64,000 nucleotides of DNA from Altererythrobacter sp. Root672 (lineage in GTDB: Bacteria; Pseudomonadota; Alphaproteobacteria; Sphingomonadales; Sphingomonadaceae). This document shows positions 20,544-28,896 of this stretch, piece after piece. Position 1 is the stretch's first letter, and every line of letters begins with the position of its first letter. The notes below the pieces were generated by a model. The model was given only the letters and a program-made list of their open reading frames with translations. It was not told the origin of the DNA and made no database searches. A program made the position numbers and the translations under genes. The stretch lies in NCBI RefSeq assembly GCF_001427865.1, contig NZ_LMHH01000001.1, forward strand, positions 868,001 to 932,000. Direction: 5' to 3'.

Positions 20544-20894
20544 TCAGCCGCGGCGGCGAAGGCGCGAGTTGGGTTGGATCTGTTCGATCATGCCTACGAA
20601 ATCGTCGAGCCGCAGAATGCGCTCGAACTGGAATCCCGCGCGATCTTCAGTGCGCCAGATGCAGTAGGCTTCGATTCGCCCGATTAGGGGCAGCCGCACG
20701 ATAACGCGGTCGCCGCGGACCGGCGGGGCGGTGTCAGTCTCGATCGCATCGACCATGAAGCCATGAGCCGAAACGTTGCTGATGTGCAGCTTTATGTCGC
20801 CAACGGTCCGATGCTCTCCGATCGTTGGAAAATCGACCGGATGGCGCGCCGCGCGACGCATCTCTGGAACAGAAAGCTGGGCTCCGCCTGCCAT
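20544..20894 (-). CDS. PilZ domain protein, probable c-di-GMP receptor
   Basis: A 116-residue single-domain protein. The c-di-GMP-binding motifs are present: RxxxR in RRAARHPV (13-17) and NxSxxG in NVSAHGF. It has no membrane or output domain, so it would act by binding a partner. The start at 20894 is chosen because the domain begins right after it. An ATG at 20948 would add a short hydrophobic stretch, and a GTG at 20903 is also possible. Confidence 0.82.
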   Translation of the reverse strand: MAGGAQLSVPEMRRAARHPVDFPTIGEHRTVGDIKLHISNVSAHGFMVDAIETDTAPPVRGDRVIVRLPLIGRIEAYCIWRTEDRAGFQFERILRLDDFVGMIEQIQPNSRLRRRG

Positions 20895-20986
20895 ACCGCT
20901 CACTAACCCCTCAATCAGTTGCAACCCCAAGGAAGCAAATGCCAGCAAATGCTGGACAAAGGGTAAAGGCGGAGTGCGAGAGTTGC

Positions 20987-22219
20987 CTAGGCGCCCCGCA
21001 GGATGGCGTGGCGCTTGCGTCCGAGACTGAGTTTGCGCTCCTCGCCCGCGGCCAGTTCGATCAGCAGGCCCGGATCGGATTGCGCGACGTCGTCGAGTCG
21101 CACGGCACCCTCAGCGATCTTGCGCTTCGCCTCGCCGTTAGACGCGGTGAAGCCGAGCGCAGTGCAGGCTGCGCCGAGGCGAATGCCCTCTGAAGTGACT
21201 TCGAGAACTGGTAAGTCCTGCCCCAGTCCACCGCCGGCGAAGGTCTCCGCTGCGGTCGCTTCGGCCGTGTTCGCGGCGTTTTCACCTCGGACAAGCTTTG
21301 TCACTTCGTTGGCGAGGACGATCTTGGCCTGATTGATCTCAGCCCCTTCCAGAGCCTCAAGTCGGGTAATTTCATCCAGCGGCAGGTCGGTGAAAAGACG
21401 CAGGAACCGACCGACATCGCGATCGTCAGCGTTGCGCCAGTACTGCCAGAAATCGTAGCTCGGCAGTTGGTCCTCGTTGAGCCAGACGGCACCTGCCGCG
21501 CTCTTGCCCATTTTCGCACCATCGGCGGTGGTCAGCAGCGGAGTGGTGATTCCGAACACCTCAATGCCGTCCATGCGGCGGGTGAGTTCCACGCCGTTGA
21601 CGATGTTGCCCCACTGGTCAGAGCCGCCCATCTGCAGGCGCACCGCCTGATCCTTGCACAAGTGGCGGAAGTCGTAGCCTTGCAGGATCATGTAGTTGAA
21701 TTCGAGGAAGGTCATCGGCTGCTCGCGCTCGAGCCGCAGACGGACCGAATCGAAGCTGAGCATGCGGTTGACGGTGAAGTGCGTGCCGACTTCCTGCAGC
21801 AGCTGGATGTAGCCGAGCTGGCCGAGCCAATCGTGGTTGTTGACCATGATCGCGTCGGTCGGGCCGTCGCCGAACCTGAGCAGCTTGGCAAAGACGGTGC
21901 GGATCGAGGCGATGTTCTCCTCAATGGTCGCGTCGCTCAGCATCTTGCGGCTCTCGTCACGCCCGGTCGGATCGCCGATACGGGTGGTGCCACCGCCCAT
22001 GAGGACGACGGGCTTGTGTCCAGCCTGCTGCAGGCGCCGCAGCATCATGATCTGCACCAGGCTGCCGATATGGAGCGATGGCGCTGTGGCGTCGAAGCCG
22101 ATATAGCCCGGGACGACCTGCTTCGCCGCGAGGGCATCGAGCGCCTCCGCGTCCGTCATCTGGTGGATGTAGCCACGCTCGTCGAGCAGGCGGAGAAGGT
22201 CGGACTTGTACTGGCTCAT
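20987..22219 (-). CDS. tyrS: Tyrosine--tRNA ligase
   Basis: A 410-residue class I synthetase. The HIGH-type motif is HIGS (50-53) and the KMSKS-type motif is KMGKS (236-240). The C-terminal S4 RNA-binding domain includes AKRKIAEGAVRLDDV. The start at 22219 (MSQYKSDLL) has AAGGA upstream; an in-frame ATG at 22300 would add 27 atypical residues. It is divergent from the DOMON-like gene. Confidence 0.98.
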   Translation of the reverse strand: MSQYKSDLLRLLDERGYIHQMTDAEALDALAAKQVVPGYIGFDATAPSLHIGSLVQIMMLRRLQQAGHKPVVLMGGGTTRIGDPTGRDESRKMLSDATIEENIASIRTVFAKLLRFGDGPTDAIMVNNHDWLGQLGYIQLLQEVGTHFTVNRMLSFDSVRLRLEREQPMTFLEFNYMILQGYDFRHLCKDQAVRLQMGGSDQWGNIVNGVELTRRMDGIEVFGITTPLLTTADGAKMGKSAAGAVWLNEDQLPSYDFWQYWRNADDRDVGRFLRLFTDLPLDEITRLEALEGAEINQAKIVLANEVTKLVRGENAANTAEATAAETFAGGGLGQDLPVLEVTSEGIRLGAACTALGFTASNGEAKRKIAEGAVRLDDVAQSDPGLLIELAAGEERKLSLGRKRHAILRGA

Positions 22220-22264
22220 AGCGCTTCCTTGATCGGGGCGGGCGCGTAGCACGGGGTTGAACGC

Positions 22265-22807
22265 TTGCAAACGCATCTGCTGACCCCGCATCTTGATCAT
22301 CCTGCTTCAGAAGTGAGCCGTATTGAGGCTCGCGTGATAGGTTCCGACGCCAACTGGCTTCGCGTGCGCTGGCGTATCGAGGGCTCCCAACAGCTCGTGG
22401 TGCCGCCTTTCGGAGGGAAGGGCAGGGCGGACGGGTTGTGGGAAACCACCTGCTTCGAACTGTTCCTCAAGCCTGAGGGGCACAGCGCTTACGTCGAACT
22501 GAACCTCTCGCCTTCCGAACGCTGGAATGCCTACGACTTCGAAGCTTATCGCTGGGGCATGACGGAGCGCCCGTTCCCGCGCGAGCCTGAATGCACCATG
22601 CGCCAGGGAAGCAGCTTCGCCATTTTCGACGCCGCGATCCCCATCGGCGGTCTTCCCCTCGTCGATTGCGCCATGGGAATGAGCGCCGTCCTCGAAGAAC
22701 AAGGCGGCGTGAAGAGCTACTGGGCGCTCGCTCATCCCGACGGGGCACCCGACTTCCACTCACCCGCTTGCTTCACCGCCACGCTTCCGGCACCGGGAGC
22801 GGCATGA
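22265..22807 (+). CDS. DOMON-like (CBM9-type) protein
   Basis: A 180-residue beta-rich protein of the DOMON-like/CBM9 group, recognised from GLWETTCFELFLKP followed by AYVELNLSPSERWNAYDF. Related CBM9 domains bind sugars. No signal peptide is evident, so it probably stays in the cytoplasm. Its TGA overlaps the ATG of the NamZ-like gene by four bases. A sugar-binding role beside a muramidase-type protein is plausible but unproven. Confidence 0.78.
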   Translation: MQTHLLTPHLDHPASEVSRIEARVIGSDANWLRVRWRIEGSQQLVVPPFGGKGRADGLWETTCFELFLKPEGHSAYVELNLSPSERWNAYDFEAYRWGMTERPFPREPECTMRQGSSFAIFDAAIPIGGLPLVDCAMGMSAVLEEQGGVKSYWALAHPDGAPDFHSPACFTATLPAPGAA

Positions 22808-24003
22808 AATTCGGGATCGACCGCCTGCTCGCGGAGCAGGAACTGAGAGCACCTCTGGAAGGCAAGCGAGTCGCGTTGGTCGCGCATCCTGCCTCGGTGA
22901 CCGCCAACCTGACCCATTCGCTCGACGCGCTTGTCGCGGCCGGGATCAACGTGACCGCGGCCTTTGGCCCGCAGCACGGGATCAAGGGCGACAAGCAGGA
23001 CAACATGGTCGAGAGCGTAGACGAAACCGACGCCCGCTACGGCATCCCATTGTTCAGCCTCTACGGTGAGGTTCGCCGCCCGACCGAGCTGATGATGAGC
23101 TCTGCCGACGTGTTCCTGTTCGACCTGCAGGACCTCGGCTGCCGCATCTACACCTTCTGCACCACGCTGCTCTACCTGCTCGAAGAGGCTGCGAGGTACG
23201 GCAAGGAAGTCTGGGTGCTCGACCGCCCGAACCCAGCGGGCCGGCCGGTCGAAGGTACGCTGCTCATTCCCGGGCACGAGAGCTTCGTCGGCGCCGGCCC
23301 CATGCCGATGCGCCACGGGCTGACCATGGGTGAGATGGGGCATTGGTTCATCCATAGCTTCGGCCTCGACGTGGCCTATCGCGTGATCGAGATGCACGAC
23401 TGGCTCCCCGAAGCAGGCCCGGGCTTCGGCTGGCCGGAAAGCCGCATCTGGATCAACCCGAGCCCCAACGCGGCCAGCCTCAACATGGCGCGGGCCTATG
23501 CGGGCACGGTCATGCTCGAAGGCACGACGCTGAGCGAGGGCCGCGGCACCACCCGTCCGCTCGAAGTGCTGTTCGGCGCACCGGATGTCGACGCTGGGGC
23601 CGTGCTGGCAGAGATGCACCGCGTGGCGCCGGATTGGCTGGCTGGCTGCGCGATCCGCGAATGCTGGTTCACGCCGACCTTCCACAAGTACGCAGGAGAG
23701 CTTTGCAACGCCTTGATGATCCACGCCGAAGGCGGGTTCTACAAGCACGAGGCGTTCCGGCCGTGGCGGCTGCAGGCCTTGGCCTTCAAGGCCATTCGCA
23801 ACCTTTATTCCGACTACGAGATCTGGCGGGACTTTCCCTACGAGTACGAGTTCGAGCGCCTGGCGATCGACGTGATCAACGGCGGTGATGTGCTAAGGGA
23901 ATGGGTTGATGATGCTGCGGCCAAGCCGGGCGATCTCGACACGCTGACGAGCGCGGACGAGACCGAATGGCGCGAGGATGTGAAAGACCTGCTGCTCTAT
24001 TGA
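22804..24003 (+). CDS. NamZ-like exo-beta-N-acetylmuramidase (DUF1343)
   Basis: A 399-residue DUF1343 protein. Signature segments are ALVAHPASVTANLTHSLDAL, FGPQHGIKGDKQDNM, FDLQDLGCRIYTF, VLDRPNPAGR and LEGTTLSEGRGTTRP. Bacillus NamZ of this family removes terminal MurNAc from peptidoglycan fragments. Here there is no signal peptide, unlike an exported enzyme, so it may act on recycled material in the cytoplasm. It is coupled to the DOMON-like gene and lies beside tyrS. The enzyme function is inferred from the family. Confidence 0.88.
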   Translation: MKFGIDRLLAEQELRAPLEGKRVALVAHPASVTANLTHSLDALVAAGINVTAAFGPQHGIKGDKQDNMVESVDETDARYGIPLFSLYGEVRRPTELMMSSADVFLFDLQDLGCRIYTFCTTLLYLLEEAARYGKEVWVLDRPNPAGRPVEGTLLIPGHESFVGAGPMPMRHGLTMGEMGHWFIHSFGLDVAYRVIEMHDWLPEAGPGFGWPESRIWINPSPNAASLNMARAYAGTVMLEGTTLSEGRGTTRPLEVLFGAPDVDAGAVLAEMHRVAPDWLAGCAIRECWFTPTFHKYAGELCNALMIHAEGGFYKHEAFRPWRLQALAFKAIRNLYSDYEIWRDFPYEYEFERLAIDVINGGDVLREWVDDAAAKPGDLDTLTSADETEWREDVKDLLLY

Positions 24004-24016
24004 GCGGCAACCTGGT

Positions 24017-24343
24017 CTAACGAAGCGGGCGTACCTGCGCCGGTTCGTCGATCGTCGGCACCGGACGGATGTCGCTGGTGTCGTTGCGCATGACCAGGAC
24101 CGAACAGCCGTCGACTTTATGGTCGACCGCGGCGATCAGCAGCCCTTCTTCGGTCTTGGCGTCCCGCTGGAGCGCTGGTTGGCCCCGTTCCTGACGGACC
24201 AGTTCTATACGGCCAATGCAACTATCGGCCTTTGTGATGGCCAGGGCGTGCTTAGCGCCGGGCGCCGGCGCCAGCGGGACTTCCTGCGGCGCGGTGGCGC
24301 CGGTGGTGAGTGCAAGTGCGATAAGGGCAATGGCAGTACGCAA
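24017..24343 (-). CDS. Small exported protein, unknown function
   Basis: A 108-residue protein with a clear signal peptide (MRTAIALIALALTTGATA). The mature part has two cysteines (ADSCIGRIE and VDGCSVLVM) that could form a disulfide. No family is recognised. It converges on the NamZ-like gene, 13 bases away, and is divergent from the LigF-like GST. Confidence 0.6.
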   Translation of the reverse strand: MRTAIALIALALTTGATAPQEVPLAPAPGAKHALAITKADSCIGRIELVRQERGQPALQRDAKTEEGLLIAAVDHKVDGCSVLVMRNDTSDIRPVPTIDEPAQVRPLR

Positions 24344-24439
24344 CAGGTCCTCTCCTTTTGACCGCCTTGTATCACGATTCCACCATCTTCAAAATCCCGC
24401 ACCCGCTGCTAAGCCTTGGCCAAACACAAGGAGAGACGG

Positions 24440-25180
24440 ATGCTCAAGCTGTACAGCTTCGGACCAGGTGCAAACTCGCTGAAGCCCATGCTCACGCTGT
24501 TCGAGAAGGGCCTCGAGTATGAGCAGCACCAGCTCAACCCGGCGAAGTTTGAGCACCATTCGGACTGGTACAAGGCGGTCAATCCGCGCGGGCAGGTCCC
24601 GGCGCTCGACGACAATGGGCGCATCGTCACCGAAAGCACGGTGATCTGCGAGTATCTCGAAGACGCGCACCCGACCGCGGTGAAACTGCGTCCTGACGAT
24701 CCCTATGACCGCGCCCAGATGCGTGTCTGGACCAAGTGGGTCGACGAATACTTCTGCTGGTGCGTCTCCACCATCGGCTGGCACCGCGGCGTAAGGTTCA
24801 TGGCCCAGCAACTGTCCGATGCCGAGTTCGAGGAGCACCTGAAGAAGATCCCGATCCCCGAGCAGCAGGTAAAATGGCGCCGGGCACGCGAGGGCTTTCC
24901 GCAGGACCTTCTGGACGAGGAAATGCGCAAGATCGGGGTCTCGGTGCGCAAGCTTGACGACCACCTGGCCGACAACGAATGGCTCGCCGGCGGCATGTTT
25001 TCGCTCGCGGATATCTGCAACTTCGCCATCGCCAATGGAATGGAGGTCGGTTTCGCCGACCAGGTGAACAAGCAGGACACGCCGCACCTCGTCCGCTGGA
25101 TCGAGCAGATCAACGCCCGCCCGAAAGTGCAGGAGATGTTCGCGGCGGTGCCTCGCGAACGGTTGGGCCCGCCGAAGTAG
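24440..25180 (+). CDS. Glutathione S-transferase, LigF-like beta-etherase family
   Basis: A 246-residue GST. The N-terminal thioredoxin fold starts MLKLYSFGPGANSLKP and holds the glutathione site (RGQVPALDDNG, TESTVICEYLE). The C-terminal helical domain reads VWTKWVDEYFCWCVSTIGW, then SLADICNFAIANGM. From memory these blocks are near-identical to LigF of Sphingobium SYK-6, which cleaves the beta-O-4 ether of lignin dimers using glutathione. Segments between them differ, so substrate and stereochemistry cannot be assumed. AAGGAG lies seven bases before the ATG. No ligD, ligE or ligG neighbours are present. Confidence 0.85.
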   Translation: MLKLYSFGPGANSLKPMLTLFEKGLEYEQHQLNPAKFEHHSDWYKAVNPRGQVPALDDNGRIVTESTVICEYLEDAHPTAVKLRPDDPYDRAQMRVWTKWVDEYFCWCVSTIGWHRGVRFMAQQLSDAEFEEHLKKIPIPEQQVKWRRAREGFPQDLLDEEMRKIGVSVRKLDDHLADNEWLAGGMFSLADICNFAIANGMEVGFADQVNKQDTPHLVRWIEQINARPKVQEMFAAVPRERLGPPK

Positions 25181-25238
25181 AGCTGAGGGCCGTCCCGCGG
25201 TAACGGAGTGGCAAGGGCTTCGTGGTTAATGGCTAGCC

Positions 25239-26435
25239 ATGAAGTGGGACTTCTTCCGCAAGGCAGACTGGCTGGATAGGTCGCGGGCTACCGTTTACCT
25301 GGGCCTCTTCGCGGCGATCAACATCGCATCGCTGGTGGTGTTGGTGGCGACGTCGCACGGGGGCGTCGATCGCAACGGCTCCTTGCTGGGTTCCGATTTT
25401 CTGAGCTTCTGGGCGGCGGGGCAGATGCTCCACCACGGCGCGCCGGTTTACGATGCGGCCGCCCACATTGCCGCACAGCGGGCGTTCTACGCACCGGAAG
25501 AGGGCTACATGGCCTTCTTCTACCCTCCGTCGTTCCTGCCGTTCTGCTGGCCACTGGGGCTCCTTGGCTATTTTCCGGCACTTGTTGGCTGGCTGGTGGC
25601 GACGGGCACGTTCTATGTTTTCGTAGTGCGTAAATGGCTCGATGAGCTGGAGGTCGATCGATCGATCTGGCTTCTCCTCGCAGCATCTCCTCCAGTCCTG
25701 CTGACCATCACGCACGGACAGACCTCGTTCTTGCTGGCCGGAATGCTCGGCCTTGGCGCAATTCTGGTGCCTCGGGCGCCGATACTGGCCGGAGCGTTGT
25801 TCGGCTTGGCGACGATCAAGCCGCAGTTCGGGCTGCTCCTTCCCTTGGCCTTGCTCATGACTCGCGAATGGCGCGTCATCATGGCCGCCGGGGTTACTGC
25901 CTTGGCTCTGGCCGCAATCAGCACCCTGGTGTTCGGCTTGAACATCTGGGGCGATTGGTACCTGGCGAGCGATCGGGCTCAATCGGCGCTGGTTGCGGGC
26001 GAAGTAGCCTACGCCAAGATGATGAGCCCGTTGGCGGCTTTGAAGCTGCTGGGAGCGCCGAATAGCGTGGCCTTCGCGGTGCAAGGCATCGTTGCACTCT
26101 CCGTGGCGGGTGCCGTGGCATGGGCTGCCTGGGGCAAGCGCTGGAATATCGGACTTGCAGCCCTGGTCCTGGCAGGTGCGCCGTTGGCCACCCCATTTGT
26201 GCTCGACTACGACATGGTCCTGCTGGCGTTTCCTTTGATCTACCTGGCCGCCACCGGATTTCGCGATTGGGAAAGACTGGCCCTGGCATTCGGCTTTGTT
26301 GGAGCGGCGATCGCACGGCCCCTGGCCTTGCATGCAGGCGTGCCGGTTATGACGTTGATTACTGGATTGCTCTTCGTGGTCCTGACTCGCCGGATGCTTG
26401 TTGGAGCCCCTGTCCCTTTGAGGGCGGCCAAATAG
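25239..26435 (+). CDS. GT87-type polyprenol-linked glycosyltransferase (membrane)
   Basis: A 398-residue protein with roughly ten hydrophobic segments. The family pattern is LGSDFLSFWAAGQMLHHGAPVYD, then YPPSFLPFCWPLGLL and GLATIKPQFGLLLPLALL. GT87/DUF2029 enzymes transfer a sugar from a polyprenyl-phosphate donor on the outer face of the membrane; the Asp of GSDF is the expected acidic residue. Donor and acceptor are unknown. It stands alone between the GST and the first MCP. Confidence 0.82.
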   Translation: MKWDFFRKADWLDRSRATVYLGLFAAINIASLVVLVATSHGGVDRNGSLLGSDFLSFWAAGQMLHHGAPVYDAAAHIAAQRAFYAPEEGYMAFFYPPSFLPFCWPLGLLGYFPALVGWLVATGTFYVFVVRKWLDELEVDRSIWLLLAASPPVLLTITHGQTSFLLAGMLGLGAILVPRAPILAGALFGLATIKPQFGLLLPLALLMTREWRVIMAAGVTALALAAISTLVFGLNIWGDWYLASDRAQSALVAGEVAYAKMMSPLAALKLLGAPNSVAFAVQGIVALSVAGAVAWAAWGKRWNIGLAALVLAGAPLATPFVLDYDMVLLAFPLIYLAATGFRDWERLALAFGFVGAAIARPLALHAGVPVMTLITGLLFVVLTRRMLVGAPVPLRAAK

Positions 26436-26437
26436 CC

Positions 26438-26454
26438 TTAACGTCTCGCTAACC
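26438..26454 (+). promoter_or_regulatory. CtrA-like box upstream of the first MCP
   Basis: TTAA-N7-CTAACC matches the alphaproteobacterial CtrA consensus TTAA-N7-TTAAC except for one base. It lies about 47 bases before the MCP start. A CGCTAAC element at 26447-26453 is repeated at 26468-26474, 21 bases apart, which is two helical turns. Binding is not shown. Confidence 0.35.
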
Positions 26455-26500
26455 AAACTAATGGTACCGCTAACTCCACAAGATAAGGGTGGGGGTTAGA

Positions 26501-27898
26501 ATGCTGCAAGAGTCCATTCGCGTTCCCGATGGGGACGCGATTGAAGGCATTTCGGAGGCGTGTGGCGAGGTCACCGTTGGCTGTTCCGACGTTTCCGGCC
26601 TGATCCAATCGGTCATCGCCTCGTCCGAACGGCTGCGTGCCGAACATTCCGCGCTGCTCGGCACGGTCGAGACTCTCAACTCCGATCAGGATCAAGTTGC
26701 ACAGGCCTGCGATGAATCGCGCCTGCTGTCGCAGCGAGCCATCGACCAGTTGGGCGAAGGCACCGGTCACATCCGCTCGTCGCTGGCCGAGATCGGCAAC
26801 CTGCTTCAGCTCGTCGACAAACTCACCCATCACGTGACCGGTTTTGCGGCGGCGATGGAGCAGGTGCGTCGCTGTTCACAGGACATCGACAAGCTCGCCC
26901 AGACCACCAACATTCTCGCGCTCAACGCGACGATCGAAGCAGCTCGCGCCGGTGCGGCCGGCCGCACTTTTGCGGTTGTCGCGGGTGAGGTGAAGAGCCT
27001 GGCAAACGATACGCGCCTTGCTACCGACGAGATCATGCGCACGATCGACGCCCTTGGTGTCGAAGCCGAGCAAGTCATCGTCGAAATCGAGAAGGGTGTG
27101 AAGGTTCGCGACGGTGCCCGCAATTCGGTCGCTCGGATCGAGGACACGCTGATCAGTGTCAGCGAAGTCGTGACCGAGGTCGATCGGCAGAACGACCAGA
27201 TTTCGCGCGCCACCGGCGCCATTAGCGGCCATGTCGAGCAGCTCCAGCAAGTGCTGGCGTCGTTCAACGAGGCGGCGAAGGACAACGAGGGCAAGCTGAG
27301 CAGTGCGCAGCATTGCATGGGCGATCTCGAGGAAATGGCGAGCGTGATGTTCGACCGGATCGTCCACGCGGGCCTTGCCCCGAAGGACAGCGAGATGGTC
27401 GAGCGTGCCCAGGCCGCTGCCGACGAAGTTGTCACTCTCGCCAAGGAAGCGATCTCGAGTGGCAAGCTCAGCGAAGCCGCCTTGTTCGACGACAACTACG
27501 TCGAGGTTGTCGGGACCAACCCGCAGCTCTTCCGCAACAAGTTCTGCGATTGGGCCGATGCCAACTGGCGTCCCGTGCTCGATCGGATCAAGGCCTCCGA
27601 CACGCGCATCGTTGCCACAGTCTGCGACGACCGCAACGGCTTCCTGCCGACGCATCTGTCGGACCGTTCGCGCAAGCCGACGGGCGATTACCAGCACGAT
27701 CTGCAGTTCTGCCGCAACGGCCGCATCATCTTCAACGCCATCGACAGGCGCATCAAGAAGAGCGCCGCGAGCTTCTCGATGGCGGTCTATCGCTACGAAG
27801 GCGACGGCAAGCAGTACCGCGTCGTCCGCCTGGCCAGCGTGCCGATCGTGATCAACGGCCGGCGCTGGGGCGACTACGAGATATCTTACGCGCTTTGA
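26501..27898 (+). CDS. Soluble methyl-accepting chemotaxis-type receptor 1
   Basis: A 465-residue cytoplasmic receptor with no membrane segment. The signalling hairpin is canonical, with KLAQTTNILALNATIEAARA followed by GRTFAVVAGEVKSLA at about 132-167, so coupling to CheA/CheW is plausible. Residues from about 325 form a C-terminal module with DRNGFLPTH and a closing GRRWGDYEISY, shared with the second receptor. That is the likely sensor part, placed after the signalling domain. The ATG at 26501 has GGGGG upstream; a GTG at 26489 is less likely. It overlaps the convergent DUF817 gene by 13 bases. Confidence 0.9.
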   Translation: MLQESIRVPDGDAIEGISEACGEVTVGCSDVSGLIQSVIASSERLRAEHSALLGTVETLNSDQDQVAQACDESRLLSQRAIDQLGEGTGHIRSSLAEIGNLLQLVDKLTHHVTGFAAAMEQVRRCSQDIDKLAQTTNILALNATIEAARAGAAGRTFAVVAGEVKSLANDTRLATDEIMRTIDALGVEAEQVIVEIEKGVKVRDGARNSVARIEDTLISVSEVVTEVDRQNDQISRATGAISGHVEQLQQVLASFNEAAKDNEGKLSSAQHCMGDLEEMASVMFDRIVHAGLAPKDSEMVERAQAAADEVVTLAKEAISSGKLSEAALFDDNYVEVVGTNPQLFRNKFCDWADANWRPVLDRIKASDTRIVATVCDDRNGFLPTHLSDRSRKPTGDYQHDLQFCRNGRIIFNAIDRRIKKSAASFSMAVYRYEGDGKQYRVVRLASVPIVINGRRWGDYEISYAL

Positions 27899-28755
27899 TC
27901 GACGGGTTCGGGTCGCGGCTCCTTGCGGTGCAAGGTCGCGACCAGGACGTACGAGATGTACATCAGCAGATACCAGGCGCCGAGCTTCGCGGGCGAAACC
28001 ATGGACCAACCGTCTTTCTGATCGGGATAGGCCCAGGCGCGGGCGAGCGTGCCCAGGTTCTCCGCAAACCAGATGAACAGCGCGATCAGGAACCAACCGA
28101 CGAGCAATGGCATCCAGCGCTGTTCGCGCCATACGGTGAAATAGGCCCGCGTGCGCCAGAACAGCAGGCCCATCGCGACAAACAGGACGAGGCGGATGTC
28201 GGGCAGCCAGTGGTGGGCAAAGAAATTGACGTAGACGGCAACGGCCAGAAGCTGCGTCCATAAGGTTCGAGGATAGGGTTCGAAGCGCATGTCGAAGATG
28301 CGCCAGATACGCGCGAGATAGCTACCGACGGCGGCGTACATGAACCCTGAGAACAGCGGCACCTCGCCAATCCGCAGCAGCGCGGGTTCGGGATAAATCC
28401 ATGAGCCCGCCGAGGTCTTGAACAGTTCCATCGCGGTTCCGACCACGTGGAAGGCGAAGATGACCTTGGCCTCTTCGAGAGTCTCGAGCCTGAGAGCCAG
28501 CATCGCCAATTGGATCGCTAAGGCTGCGAGTGTCAGGAAGTCGTAACGCGCCAAGGGAGCGGTAGCGGGATAGAAGAGGTGGGTCGCCAGGAGCAGCCCG
28601 AGCATCAGGCCGCCGAACAGGCAGGCCCATCCTTGCTTGAACCCGAACAAGCCGAATTCGTAGAGCCAACTCGGCCAACCTGGGGGTGGGGAGTAAGCCT
28701 CGAGGCGGGACCTGACGCGCGCGAAGCGGGTATGCGACCTGTCAATCTGCGGCAT
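27886..28755 (-). CDS. DUF817 family membrane protein
   Basis: A 289-residue inner-membrane protein with about eight hydrophobic segments. It carries family-typical pieces GLFGFKQGWACLFGG, HVVGTAMELFKTSAGSW and YPEPALLRIGEVPLFSGFMYAAVGSY. Its function is unknown. The acidic and His residues inside the membrane part (ELFKTS, NFFAHHWLPD) might be catalytic. The ATG at 28755 has GGAGGGGG upstream. It sits on the opposite strand between two receptor genes, which may be chance. Confidence 0.85.
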   Translation of the reverse strand: MPQIDRSHTRFARVRSRLEAYSPPPGWPSWLYEFGLFGFKQGWACLFGGLMLGLLLATHLFYPATAPLARYDFLTLAALAIQLAMLALRLETLEEAKVIFAFHVVGTAMELFKTSAGSWIYPEPALLRIGEVPLFSGFMYAAVGSYLARIWRIFDMRFEPYPRTLWTQLLAVAVYVNFFAHHWLPDIRLVLFVAMGLLFWRTRAYFTVWREQRWMPLLVGWFLIALFIWFAENLGTLARAWAYPDQKDGWSMVSPAKLGAWYLLMYISYVLVATLHRKEPRPEPVDQSA

Positions 28756-28848
28756 CTGGTCCCCCTCCACCATGCTTGTCGGGGAAGGTGACTTTCACCG
28801 CGATGAACTGCAAGCGGCCAGGCGTTCAACCTTTGATTTCTGCGTTGC

Positions 28849-28879
28849 AGCATTGTTGTTGCAATGCACGATATCGTGC
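28849..28879 (+). promoter_or_regulatory. Paired palindromes upstream of the second MCP
   Basis: GCATTG-N6-CAATGC (28850-28867) is followed at once by the perfect 14-bp palindrome GCACGATATCGTGC (28866-28879). They end 17 bases before the MCP ATG at 28897. Such a stack looks like an operator or a leader structure. It argues against the ATG at 28864, which lies inside it, being the real start. Confidence 0.45.
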
Positions 28880-28896
28880 GGCATCGTCTGTGTCCT

